A stretch of 64,000 nucleotides of DNA, from NCBI GenBank assembly GCA_963578475.1, contig CAUZCL010000008.1, positions 1 through 64,000 of the forward strand, read 5' to 3'. How positions within the stretch are numbered: position 1 is the first letter of the stretch; each line of letters begins with the position of its first letter. Below, one piece after another: positions 27,063 to 35,690 of this stretch. Both the position numbers and the translations under genes were made by a program. A model generated the notes under the pieces. The model saw only the letters and a list, made by a program, of their open reading frames with translations, was not told where the DNA came from and searched no databases. Source of the stretch: SMYC01 sp963578475 (GTDB taxonomy: Bacteria; Acidobacteriota; Vicinamibacteria; Marinacidobacterales; SMYC01).

Positions 27063-28283
27063 TCAGTGGTCGCGCGTACCTTGACGCCACGGTGCCCTCG
27101 CGAGAAGCCAGACGAGAGCGAGCGTCTGCAGCGCTAGCGTTGTTCCAAACGCCAGCTGAAAGCCTTCCGGCGAGAACGGCGCGCCAGGCTGGGAGTAGCG
27201 TTGAACGATCGCGCCGATGCCCGCTTGGAGCGCGAAAGCTCCGATGAAGACGAAGACGTTGAGCCCGGTATTGACGCGGCCCGCCATCGCGACCGGAAAG
27301 GAGCGCGTCAAGATCACGTAGCTCAACATGCCTGCTGCCCCGAACAAGCCGAACGCTGACCACAGGCCCCGCGCGTAACGCGTCCATTCCAAAACGAGCC
27401 CGAGCTGCGCGCACTGGAACGCAATGGACGAGCCGACCCAGACCGCCACGGTGGGGACGCCCAGCCGGCCGAGCCGCTCCGCAAGAAACCCCAAGCTGAT
27501 GAAGCCGACGCCCATCGCAGAGGCGAGCATCAGGAGATGAGTGGCCACTTCATCGCGCGGAAGTCCAGCGACCGTCGCAAGCCATGGACCAGCCCAAAGG
27601 CTTTGGATCGAGAGATAGGCGCCCTGATGCATGATCGAGAACGGAGCAATGCTCCAAAAGACACGGCTGCGAAAGACGTCGGCGAGGCCGCGCGTGACCG
27701 CTCCGAGACTCTCCTTCGGATGTGCGCTCTTATTGTCGGTCACCACGAAGAACAAGACCGCGGCGCAGAGGACGGTCGCCGCCGAGAGCCAGGTAAAAAG
27801 CGCGCGCCAACCGATAGTACCGATCGCCCACTCCACCGGAACCGTAGCCGTGAGCGCTCCGGCGGCGCCGACTGCCATCACCGAGCCGTTCATGAAAGGT
27901 AGGCGCGCGGGAGGAGCCCAAAGAATGAAAGCGTGGAAGGAAGCCATCAAGCAGGCCGAGACGCCGAGACCGATGAGTGCGCGGCCGAGTGCGAGGCCAT
28001 TCGGCGTCTCAGCAGCTCCGAACACGAGGGCGCCAACGGCCGTGAATAGCAGGAGAGCGGCCTCGGTTCGGCGCGGCCCGTAGCGGTCGAGGGCCACCCC
28101 GACGGGGAGCTGAACGCTTGCGAATGCAAGAAAATACACGCTCGTAAGCAAGCCGACCGTCCATGCATCGATGGCGAGCTCATCGATGAGGTCCGCCGAG
28201 ACTACTGCGTTCACCGAGCGAAACAGCTGGGAGACGAAGTAGCCGAGGGCGAAGGGGAGGAAAACTCGGGACCAAAACATCAA
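27063..28283 (-). CDS. MFS transporter
   Basis: 406 residues with about 12 membrane helices in two halves. The motif between helices 2 and 3 reads PVGVALDRYGPRR, the classic MFS signature G...D..G.R. The N-terminus FLPFALGYFVSQLFRSVNAV resembles the nitrate/nitrite and general solute porter branches. The substrate cannot be told from sequence. Single gene on the minus strand, divergent from the parvulin gene with 113 bp between starts. Confidence 0.85.
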   Translation of the reverse strand: MMFWSRVFLPFALGYFVSQLFRSVNAVVSADLIDELAIDAWTVGLLTSVYFLAFASVQLPVGVALDRYGPRRTEAALLLFTAVGALVFGAAETPNGLALGRALIGLGVSACLMASFHAFILWAPPARLPFMNGSVMAVGAAGALTATVPVEWAIGTIGWRALFTWLSAATVLCAAVLFFVVTDNKSAHPKESLGAVTRGLADVFRSRVFWSIAPFSIMHQGAYLSIQSLWAGPWLATVAGLPRDEVATHLLMLASAMGVGFISLGFLAERLGRLGVPTVAVWVGSSIAFQCAQLGLVLEWTRYARGLWSAFGLFGAAGMLSYVILTRSFPVAMAGRVNTGLNVFVFIGAFALQAGIGAIVQRYSQPGAPFSPEGFQLAFGTTLALQTLALVWLLARAPWRQGTRDH

Positions 28284-28396
28284 CGGCTTCGAAGTCTAAC
28301 ATCCTGGTAGCGCCATGCGCTTTTGTATTCGACCAGGCCAAAGCTTAAGATAGTTGGACAGGTCTGATACAGGCACTTTGTCAAGGAGGACAACTG

Positions 28397-29356
28397 ATGA
28401 AATGGCGGTGGCTCGTCGGAGCAGTCGTGTTTTGCACCATCTGCGCGAACGCGCTCGCGCAGCAGGCTTCGGATCCGGACAGTTTCCCCGAGATCGTGGC
28501 TAAAGTGAACGGTCTCGAGATTTCGAAAACCGAGCTTCTTCGACGAGTGGACGCGCTCAAAGCGCAGATTCCTCCGTCCGAGGTGCCTCCCGATTTCTAT
28601 CGGCGCGTCCTCGATGAGTTGATCGGCCTCGAGCTTCTCTACCAAGCTGTCGAAGCGAAGAACCTCGCTCCGACCGAGGCGGAGATCGAGAGCGAGTTCG
28701 AGAACCAAAGCGAGGGCTTCGGCGGCCCGGCAGCCTTCGCGAAAGCGCTAGCGAAACAAGGCATCTCGCCTGCACAGGTGAAGCTCGATCTCAAGAAAGA
28801 GATCGGCATTCAGCGGATGGTAGAGCGCGACATCGTCCCGGAAGTTACAGTCACCGAAGAGGAAAAGCGCACGTTCTATGACGGCAACCCTGATGAGATG
28901 CAGGAGTCGCCCGAGTTTCGGGTTGCGCATATTCTCATTCAAGTTGCCGAGGACGCCACGCCCGAAGTCAAAGAAGCCGCTCGCAAGAAGACCTCCTCGC
29001 TACGCAGCATGATCGAGATGGGGCAGGATTTTGGCAACCTCGCGGGGCGAAACTCGGGCGACCCGGGTTCCAAGGACAATGGCGGCGAGCTACCGTGGAT
29101 GTCCAAAGGCCAAGCGGTGCCACCGTTTGAAGCGGCTGCCATGGCTCTCGATATTGGAGAGTTGAGCGATGTCGTCGAAACGCAGTTCGGCTTCCACATC
29201 CTCAAGCTTCTCGAGCGCCGCGGCGGCGAGCTGATCCCGTACGAAGAGGTGCAGGCGCGGATCGAAGAATACTTGAAACGGATGAACTTGCAAAAACGAC
29301 TCGAGATCGAGTTCGAGACGCTCCGGACTCAGGGTATGGTCGAAGTGTTCATCTGA
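28397..29356 (+). CDS. Exported parvulin-type peptidyl-prolyl isomerase (SurA/PrsA-like)
   Basis: 319 residues. A signal peptide (GAVVFCTICANALAQ) is followed by a SurA-N-like helical chaperone part (IVAKVNGLEISKTELLRRVD), one parvulin domain at about 170-265 (FRVAHILIQV, GELPWMSKGQAVPPFEAA, VVETQFGFHILKL) and a C-terminal helix. It should catalyse cis-trans proline isomerisation and help fold secreted or outer-membrane proteins. AAGGAGGACA before ATG 28397 is a strong ribosome site. The next gene, a Tat-exported hydrolase, follows on the same strand. Confidence 0.9.
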   Translation: MKWRWLVGAVVFCTICANALAQQASDPDSFPEIVAKVNGLEISKTELLRRVDALKAQIPPSEVPPDFYRRVLDELIGLELLYQAVEAKNLAPTEAEIESEFENQSEGFGGPAAFAKALAKQGISPAQVKLDLKKEIGIQRMVERDIVPEVTVTEEEKRTFYDGNPDEMQESPEFRVAHILIQVAEDATPEVKEAARKKTSSLRSMIEMGQDFGNLAGRNSGDPGSKDNGGELPWMSKGQAVPPFEAAAMALDIGELSDVVETQFGFHILKLLERRGGELIPYEEVQARIEEYLKRMNLQKRLEIEFETLRTQGMVEVFI

Positions 29357-29411
29357 TTTGCTATGTTATCCCGCACTAAGAAGTGGCAAAACGAGAAGGG
29401 AAGCAAGCACT

Positions 29412-30539
29412 ATGAGCAAGAAACTGAGTCGACGGGAGTTCGTCAAATCCGGTGCAGCGGCCGCTGGATTGGCTGCGGCCTCGCAAACGGTTGGCGCGGC
29501 GCCGACCATTATCACGCCGCAAAGCGTGAAGCCGGTTGTGATCGCCTCGGGCAACGGCAATAGGTACAAGAACGGCGGCGACGAGACTTGCGTCGAGCGC
29601 GCATTTCGGATGATGACGAGCGGTACAGACGTTCTCGAGAGCCTCATCGCGGGCGTCGAGATCGTAGAGCTCGACCCAACGGAGGCTGGCGTTGGTTATG
29701 GCGGTCTTCCGAACGCGGACGGGGTCGTGCAGCTCGATGCGTGTTGTATGCACGGTCCGAAGAAGCGTGCGGGTTGCGTCGCTGCAATCGAGGGCGTGCG
29801 AGCGCCCGCGGCGGTGGCTCATGCGGTGATGGAGCACACCGATCATCACCTCCTCGTCGGCGACGGCGCCCAGAGCTTTGCGCGCAATATGGGCTTTACT
29901 ATCGAGGACGATTTGAACACGGACCATTCGCGCGGGCGCTGGCTCGAGTGGAAGCGTCGCATCGACCCGAGCCACTATCTCGACCCCAAAAAGCGCGCCG
30001 AGGCCGGCCTCGCGGCAGGTGTTTCGATGGTGCGCGAAGGGCTCATCGATGAAGATCACTTCTGGGGCACCATCAACTGTGACGGCGTCGGGCCGAACGG
30101 AGACGTTTGCGGCGTCACGACGACGAGCGGGCTCTCGTGGAAGATCCCGGGACGCGTCGGCGATTCACCCATCCTCGGAGCAGGCCTCTATGTCGACAAC
30201 GAAGTCGGCGTCGCGGGCTCGACGGGGCGGGGTGAAGCGAATCTCTATGGGCTTTGCTCCTTCTTCGTCGTCGAAGAGATGCGCCGCGGTGCATCTCCGA
30301 AAGATGCTGGCATGGCTGCCTTGAAGCGGGTTCAAGCGAACACCGTCGAGAAAAGACTTCTCAACAGCCGCGGCCTTCCGAGCTTCGGCCTCTCCTTTTA
30401 CGTGACCAACAAGAACGGTGATTTCGCGGGTGTTTCGATGTACGCGACCGAGCGGTCGAAGTATGCCGTCTGTACAGAGAACGGCGCCGAGTCCTTGCCG
30501 CTCGAGCCGCTTTTCGAGGGAAGGTGGACGGACGAATAG
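29412..30539 (+). CDS. Tat-exported N4-(beta-N-acetylglucosaminyl)-L-asparaginase
   Basis: 375 residues. The start at ATG 29412 has GAAGGGA upstream and gives the Tat leader LSRREFVKSGAAAAGLAAAS; longer readings spoil it. Ntn-hydrolase of the aspartylglucosaminidase family, self-cleaving before Thr220 (HFWGTINCDGVGPNG). Downstream TTSGLSWKIPGRVGDSPILG is the family signature. The enzyme cleaves the GlcNAc-Asn bond of N-linked glycopeptides, so it points to scavenging of glycoproteins outside the cytoplasm. It follows the parvulin gene by 55 bp and may share its transcript. Confidence 0.93.
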   Translation: MSKKLSRREFVKSGAAAAGLAAASQTVGAAPTIITPQSVKPVVIASGNGNRYKNGGDETCVERAFRMMTSGTDVLESLIAGVEIVELDPTEAGVGYGGLPNADGVVQLDACCMHGPKKRAGCVAAIEGVRAPAAVAHAVMEHTDHHLLVGDGAQSFARNMGFTIEDDLNTDHSRGRWLEWKRRIDPSHYLDPKKRAEAGLAAGVSMVREGLIDEDHFWGTINCDGVGPNGDVCGVTTTSGLSWKIPGRVGDSPILGAGLYVDNEVGVAGSTGRGEANLYGLCSFFVVEEMRRGASPKDAGMAALKRVQANTVEKRLLNSRGLPSFGLSFYVTNKNGDFAGVSMYATERSKYAVCTENGAESLPLEPLFEGRWTDE

Positions 30540-30557
30540 TTAACGGCCAACGATTGA

Positions 30558-30890
30558 TTATTGGAGGGGCCAGCCGGTCACGGTGTCACGCCACAGGCTG
30601 GTCCCCCAGCCGTTGCTCCAAAACTGCATAGGCGGGCCGAGGTAGGGACCCGTCTCCGCGGCTGGTGGAATGTGATACCCAGCAATGCCGATAGGGCCCC
30701 ATATGCGTTTCCACTGCAATTTGTTCATGATGTGGTCGCGGAGTTCTTCCGGGTCGTAGTCGAAGGAGAAGTCGAAGACAATCTGATCGGTCGGCTTGTT
30801 CGCCGCTTTTTCGCTTAGATGGGCCCAGGCGGGCGCCGCCCAAGCTAAAACCAGAACTAGAATGGTGACGGCTCCATAGCGACCACGCAT
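30558..30890 (-). CDS. Small secreted protein of unknown function
   Basis: 110 residues from ATG 30890, which gives a clean signal peptide (TILVLVLAWAAPAWAH). The mature part carries DFSFDYDPEELRDHIMNKLQ and WGPIGIAGYHIPPAAETGPY. I do not recognise a domain. The frame is open much further upstream, but those codons run across the divergent glycosyltransferase start and look non-coding. Convergent with the asparaginase gene, 18 bp between stops. Confidence 0.6.
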   Translation of the reverse strand: MRGRYGAVTILVLVLAWAAPAWAHLSEKAANKPTDQIVFDFSFDYDPEELRDHIMNKLQWKRIWGPIGIAGYHIPPAAETGPYLGPPMQFWSNGWGTSLWRDTVTGWPLQ

Positions 30891-30998
30891 TTGCCTCACC
30901 CTAGGGCCGTTTCGAGGCATTGTCAGGCACAAGAGTAAGTTGCGAGGATCGTTCCGACGCAATAAGATGCTAGGTTCGGAGGCGCTAGGGAAGCTCTT

Positions 30999-32333
30999 TT
31001 GAAAATTCTGGCTATCACCGCCGGTGCGGCGAACATGTATTGCGGTAGTTGTCTTCGTGACAACGCTCTCGCAACCGAGCTTCGTCGCCAAGGGCACGAC
31101 GTAACTTTGGTGCCGATCTATACACCGACGCGCACCGACGAGCCCAACGTCAGCGAGGAGCGCGTTCTCTACGGTGGCGTCAACGTTTATCTTCAGCAGA
31201 CGGTTCCTTTGTTTCGCCGTACACCCAAATTCATCGATCGTCTCTTCGACTCGAAATGGGTCATGCAGGTCTTGAGCAAGATCTCGGTCTCGACGGACCC
31301 CGCAAAGCTCGCCGAGCTCACGGTCTCGACGTTAAAGGGCGAGCACGGCTTTCAGAAGAAGGAAGTCCGCAAGCTGACCGATTGGCTAAAAGCGCAGCCA
31401 AAGCCGGATGTCATTATCCTGCCCAACTCGCTCATGATCGGCCTCGCGCGCCCGCTCTCACGAGCTCTCGAAGTGCCTATCGTCTGTACGCTGCAAGGGG
31501 AGGACTTGTTTCTCGATGGTCTTCCGGCCTTCCACCGAGCGGAGGCCCTCGAGCTCATCCGAGAACAGGTCGAGCACGTCGACGCGTTCATTGCGGTGAG
31601 CGACTACTATGCGGATTTCATGGGCAAGCTTCTCGCGATCCCGCCAGAGAAGATGACCATGGTACCGCTCGGTATCAACTTCGACGGGTATCAGCCCGGA
31701 GAACCAAGCGAGGGCCCAGTCAAGATCGGCTACTTCGCGCGCATAGCACCCGAGAAAGGGCTTCACAATCTTGTGGATGCCTATCGGTTGCTGCGCGAGC
31801 GTAACGACCTGCCCGCAACGCGGCTCGAGGTCGCAGGCTATCTCGGACGCGAGCACCGCGAGTATCTGACCAAAGCCGAAAGCGACATGCAACGTTACGG
31901 GCTCGGAGACGAGTTCCACTATCACGGCGTGCTCGATCGGCGAGAGAAGATCGAGTTCTTGCGCTCGCTGGCCGTGGCTTCGGTGCCAACCGATTACGAA
32001 GAGCCGAAAGGGATCTTTGTCCTCGAAGCGATGGCGGCGGGGACACCGGTAGTCCAGCCGCGCAGGGGCGCTTTCGCCGAGATCGTGGAAAAAACAGGCG
32101 GCGGTTTAATCGTCGACACAAACGACCCGGTTGCGCTTGCGGAAACATTGGCGCGCTTGTGTCTCGACGCGTCCGAGCGCCGGGAGCTCGGGCGACGCGG
32201 CTTCGAAGGCGTACGGCGTCATTACTCTGTTTCGGACATGGCGCGACAATCAGTCGCCGTTTTCGAGAAACTCGGTGCACGCGAGCCGGTTTCTGAAAAA
32301 CAGCAAGTGGAGACGGGAGCAGTCACGGTTTGA
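30999..32333 (+). CDS. Glycosyltransferase family 4 protein
   Basis: 444 residues, GT-B fold. The N-terminal half has AGAANMYCGSCLRDNALATE, a glycine-rich acceptor-side loop seen in many GT4 enzymes. The C-terminal half has the donor-site sequence IGYFARIAPEKGLHNLVDAY and EEPKGIFVLEAMAAGTPVVQ with the conserved Glu pair (E-x7-E), and GGGLIVDTNDP. Retaining transferase, donor unknown. TTG start, with AGGGAAG about 9 bases upstream. Its stop overlaps the TTG start of the next gene (TTGA), so it is the first gene of a five-gene cluster with a ligase, an aldehyde dehydrogenase and an ABC exporter. Confidence 0.88.
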   Translation: MKILAITAGAANMYCGSCLRDNALATELRRQGHDVTLVPIYTPTRTDEPNVSEERVLYGGVNVYLQQTVPLFRRTPKFIDRLFDSKWVMQVLSKISVSTDPAKLAELTVSTLKGEHGFQKKEVRKLTDWLKAQPKPDVIILPNSLMIGLARPLSRALEVPIVCTLQGEDLFLDGLPAFHRAEALELIREQVEHVDAFIAVSDYYADFMGKLLAIPPEKMTMVPLGINFDGYQPGEPSEGPVKIGYFARIAPEKGLHNLVDAYRLLRERNDLPATRLEVAGYLGREHREYLTKAESDMQRYGLGDEFHYHGVLDRREKIEFLRSLAVASVPTDYEEPKGIFVLEAMAAGTPVVQPRRGAFAEIVEKTGGGLIVDTNDPVALAETLARLCLDASERRELGRRGFEGVRRHYSVSDMARQSVAVFEKLGAREPVSEKQQVETGAVTV

Positions 32334-33433
32334 GTAACTTGAGCACCGAAATCGAAGAGAAGATTGCGAGCGCGAAGGAAACGCTCGACGCGCACGTGCG
32401 TGAGATTGTGGAGTGGCATTTTGATCCCGAGACAGGAACACCCTTCTGGCTCGACTTCCGGGAGAAGCTCGACTTCGACGCGCGCAAAGACATCCATACG
32501 TTCCAGGATTTACAGCGATTCCCGATTTTCGAGGACGAGTGGCTCCGGGGAGGCCCGGTAAGGCGCTGGGTGCCAAAGGCGTATCAGGATCGTCCGATCT
32601 ATGTCTTCGAGACCGGGGGCACGACGGGCATTCCCAAAAGCCGCGTGGCGATCGACGACTTCCGGATCGACTACGAGCTTTTCAGCGAGACCCTTCCCGA
32701 AGAGCATTTCCCAAAGGGCGCGAATTGGCTCATGCTCGGACCGTCCGGGCCGCGCCGCTTGCGACTCGCCGTAGAGCATCTTGCGCAGTACCGCGGCGGC
32801 ATCTGTTTCGGACTCGACTTGGATCCTCGTTGGGTGGTAAAGCTCATCAACAAAGGTTGGATGGAGCATCTCGAGGCCTACAAGAGCCATGTGATCGATC
32901 AAGCCATGACGCTCTTGAGTGCCGGGCACGACTTTAAGGTGTTGTTCACGACTCCCAAACTCCTCGAGGCTTTTGCGCTGAGGCTCGAGGACGAAGGCTC
33001 GAGTCTCAAGGAAGCCGGTTTTACGGGGATCTTTTCCGGTGGCACCGAGTTAACCCCGCAATGGACGCGCTTTGCGGTCGAAGAGCTTCTCGACGGCGTC
33101 TACATCACGCCGACCTATGGGAATACCCTGATGGGTCTTGCCGCGTCGAAGCCAGTCGGGCCGCAGGACGGCTACAAGATTACTTATTACGCGCCGCAAC
33201 CGCGGGCGGTTATCGAAGTCGTCGATCCCGATGACGGGCGCACCGTGGTCGGCTATGGAGATTCCGGTCGTGTTCGTCTCACGACCTTGACCAAAGAGTT
33301 CTTCGTGCCCGGCTTTCTAGAGCGCGACGAGGGCGAGCGAGAAGAACCCTACGAAACTTATCCGTGGGACGGCGTCAGCGGCGTCCGGCCATTCCAGAAA
33401 CTCGCGTCGACCACGACGGTCGGCGTGTACTAG
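32330..33433 (+). CDS. AMP-forming ligase, short phenylacetate-CoA-ligase/LuxE-like
   Basis: 367 residues. The adenylation P-loop is ETGGTTGIPKSRV (residues 94-106), and the A5-type motif YITPTYGNTLMG lies near 256-267, with IFSGGTELTPQW between. It resembles the phenylacetate-CoA ligase branch, but the C-terminal lid with the catalytic Lys is reduced or absent; length and layout recall LuxE-type acyl-protein synthetases. Expected to activate a carboxylic acid as acyl-AMP and pass it to a thiol. The TTG start overlaps the glycosyltransferase stop; the aldehyde dehydrogenase gene follows by 16 bp. Together they suggest acid activation followed by reduction. Confidence 0.75.
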   Translation: MSNLSTEIEEKIASAKETLDAHVREIVEWHFDPETGTPFWLDFREKLDFDARKDIHTFQDLQRFPIFEDEWLRGGPVRRWVPKAYQDRPIYVFETGGTTGIPKSRVAIDDFRIDYELFSETLPEEHFPKGANWLMLGPSGPRRLRLAVEHLAQYRGGICFGLDLDPRWVVKLINKGWMEHLEAYKSHVIDQAMTLLSAGHDFKVLFTTPKLLEAFALRLEDEGSSLKEAGFTGIFSGGTELTPQWTRFAVEELLDGVYITPTYGNTLMGLAASKPVGPQDGYKITYYAPQPRAVIEVVDPDDGRTVVGYGDSGRVRLTTLTKEFFVPGFLERDEGEREEPYETYPWDGVSGVRPFQKLASTTTVGVY

Positions 33434-33449
33434 CACTCGCGCAGGTCTC

Positions 33450-34877
33450 ATGATTGACATTCCCGTTCTTCGTTGGGGAAAGCCCTACGACAGCTTGGAA
33501 AAAGACACCGTTGTCCATTTCGACACGGGTGAAGAGCTAGCGACCGTGAGCCTCGCGGGAGGCGGACTCATCGAGCGCGACATGCGTAAAGCACAAAGGG
33601 CACGTGACGTGTTGCGAGAGATCCCGCCACGGGATCTCATCGAGATGGTAAAAAAAGCCGCGGATCTCTACATGAAAGAGGAGCTCCCGCTCGGAAACGG
33701 CACGCATGGGCCCGATGATTTTGTGAAGTACCAGTCGGCGACGACAGGGCTTCCCGAGCACATGTGCCGCGCGAACATGGAGAAAAACCATTTCGTGCTG
33801 ACCCGCATGGACGAGGTGCTCGATGCGCTCACGCGCGGCTTGGACCTTTCGATTCTCAGCTCCGGCTACGGCGTCGAAGAGCGCGGCGTAACGCTGAGCT
33901 ATCAGGCGCAATCACCCGTGCTCGGCCTGGTGTTGCCCTCCAACTCACCGGGCGTGCACACGCTGTGGATGCCGGTCATACCGCTCCAAATTGGTCTCGT
34001 CTTCAAGCCCGGGCCGCAGGAGCCGTGGACGCCCTATCGGATGGCAGAAGCGTTCTTCCAGGCGGGCGTGCCTCGAGAGACGATTTCCATCTATCCGGGC
34101 CTCGGGGATATCGGCGCAGCGGTGCTCAAAAGTTGCAACAGAAGCATGATCTTTGGCGGCCAGCCGACGGTCGCGCGCTACAAAGGGGATCCGCGCGTTC
34201 AAGTGCACGGCCCTGGCTTCAGCAAGATCTTGCTCGGCGACGACGTCGTGGACGACTGGGAGAACTATCTCGACGTCATGGTGGACAGTGTACTGGTGAA
34301 TAGTGGGCGGAGCTGCATCAGCTGCTCCGGCATTTGGGCGTCACGCCACACGAAGGAGATCGCGAAAGCCATCGCGGAGCAGTTAGGGCCAGTGGCACCC
34401 CTTTCCCCGGAAGACCCAGAAAGCGCGCTCGCGGCCTTTACCGTGCCTGGCGTCGCAGAAGCCATCTCGAACGAGATCGACCAGCACCTCGAAGAGGCGG
34501 GGAGCGAAGACGTCACCCGAAACTATCGAGGAGAGGACGAAGCTCGGCTCGTCCCGCGCGAACGGTGCGATTATTTGAGGCCGACCGTGATCCATTGTGA
34601 GTCTCCGGATAACTGGCTCGCGAATCAGGAATATATGTTTCCCTTCGTCTCCGTCGTGAGCTGCCCGCAGGAAAAGATGATCGCCACGATTGGCAGTACG
34701 TTGGTAGGTAGCGCCATTACATCGGACGAGGTTTTTCGGAGCAAGCTCCGAGACGCCGTCCACATCGACCGGCTCAACGTCGGTCCCGTCCCAACGATTC
34801 GCCTCAATTGGCTACAACCGCACGAGGGTAACATCATCGATTTCTTGTTTCGTGCGCGAGCCTATCAGGAGGCCTGA
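33450..34877 (+). CDS. Aldehyde dehydrogenase superfamily protein
   Basis: 475 residues. The catalytic thiol is in NSGRSCISCSGIW (N-x-G-R-x-C, Cys near residue 288). The cofactor-side sequence SPVLGLVLPSNSPGVHTLWM followed by GLVFKPGPQEPWTPYRMAEA matches the N-P..K.P ladder of ALDH enzymes. The family oxidises aldehydes or, in the acyl-reductase branch, reduces acyl thioesters to aldehydes. Pairing with the preceding short AMP ligase favours the reductive use (as LuxC with LuxE), but this is inference. An unusual second Cys lies three residues after the nucleophile. Confidence 0.85.
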   Translation: MIDIPVLRWGKPYDSLEKDTVVHFDTGEELATVSLAGGGLIERDMRKAQRARDVLREIPPRDLIEMVKKAADLYMKEELPLGNGTHGPDDFVKYQSATTGLPEHMCRANMEKNHFVLTRMDEVLDALTRGLDLSILSSGYGVEERGVTLSYQAQSPVLGLVLPSNSPGVHTLWMPVIPLQIGLVFKPGPQEPWTPYRMAEAFFQAGVPRETISIYPGLGDIGAAVLKSCNRSMIFGGQPTVARYKGDPRVQVHGPGFSKILLGDDVVDDWENYLDVMVDSVLVNSGRSCISCSGIWASRHTKEIAKAIAEQLGPVAPLSPEDPESALAAFTVPGVAEAISNEIDQHLEEAGSEDVTRNYRGEDEARLVPRERCDYLRPTVIHCESPDNWLANQEYMFPFVSVVSCPQEKMIATIGSTLVGSAITSDEVFRSKLRDAVHIDRLNVGPVPTIRLNWLQPHEGNIIDFLFRARAYQEA

Positions 34878-34904
34878 GCAAGGACGGGCGAGAAAGGTCA
34901 GGTT

Positions 34905-35561
34905 TTGCTCGAAGCAAGGGATCTCGTCAAGGATTTCCTCACGCCCTCAGGAACGCTCGCGGTCCTCAAGGGGATATCGCTCAAGCTCGATCGCGGCGAT
35001 GCACTCTCCATCATGGGTCCGTCGGGAGGGGGAAAGAGCACGCTCCTTTTTGTGCTCGGCGGGCTCGACGAGCCGAGCTCGGGCGTCGTCGAGCTCGATG
35101 GCCAGAGCCCCTTCGCGCTCGACGACAAGGCGCTCGCAGCGTTTAGAAACGAGAAAGTCGGCTTCGTCTTTCAAGACCATTGCCTGCTTCCTCAGTGCAA
35201 CGTGCTCGAGAACGTCTTGGCGCCGACCCTTGTCGCCCCTCCCGGTGCTTATCGCGAGCGCGCGGAGGCCCTTCTCGATCAGGTCGGTCTGAGGGACCGT
35301 CTAACGCATCGCCCCGCGGAGCTCTCAGGAGGTGAAAAGCAACGTGTCGCGATTGCACGGGCTCTCATCCGCGATCCCGCGCTTCTCCTCTGTGACGAGC
35401 CGACGGGCAACCTAGATTCTGAGACCGCGGAGCCCGTGGCATCTCTGCTTCTCGACCTCGACGCCAGGGCCGAGCGCATCTTGGTCGTTGTAACCCACAG
35501 TGAAGCGCTCGCGAGTCGCTTCCCCAAGCGTATGGAGCTCAAAGGCGGCACGCTTCTCTAG
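34905..35561 (+). CDS. ABC transporter ATP-binding protein (LolD/MacB type)
   Basis: 218 residues from a TTG start at 34905. Walker A GPSGGGKST, Q-loop FVFQDHCLLPQ, signature LSGGEKQRVAIARALI, Walker B LLLCDEPTGNLD and switch His in VVTHSE are all present. This subfamily powers mechanotransmission-type exporters with FtsX-like permeases rather than importers. The permease follows at 35691 on the same strand. Preceded by the aldehyde dehydrogenase gene by 27 bp. Confidence 0.92.
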   Translation: MLEARDLVKDFLTPSGTLAVLKGISLKLDRGDALSIMGPSGGGKSTLLFVLGGLDEPSSGVVELDGQSPFALDDKALAAFRNEKVGFVFQDHCLLPQCNVLENVLAPTLVAPPGAYRERAEALLDQVGLRDRLTHRPAELSGGEKQRVAIARALIRDPALLLCDEPTGNLDSETAEPVASLLLDLDARAERILVVVTHSEALASRFPKRMELKGGTLL

Positions 35562-35690
35562 CGCGGCCTGTGAGTGGTGAGGCGTGCTGTTTTAAAAGCA
35601 CGGGGATTGTGGGGGTAGGAGGGGATATGGAGATGGAACTATGCCCAGCTTTTATCCCAACCTCTCTTGCACAGCAAAGGATGTGATCGC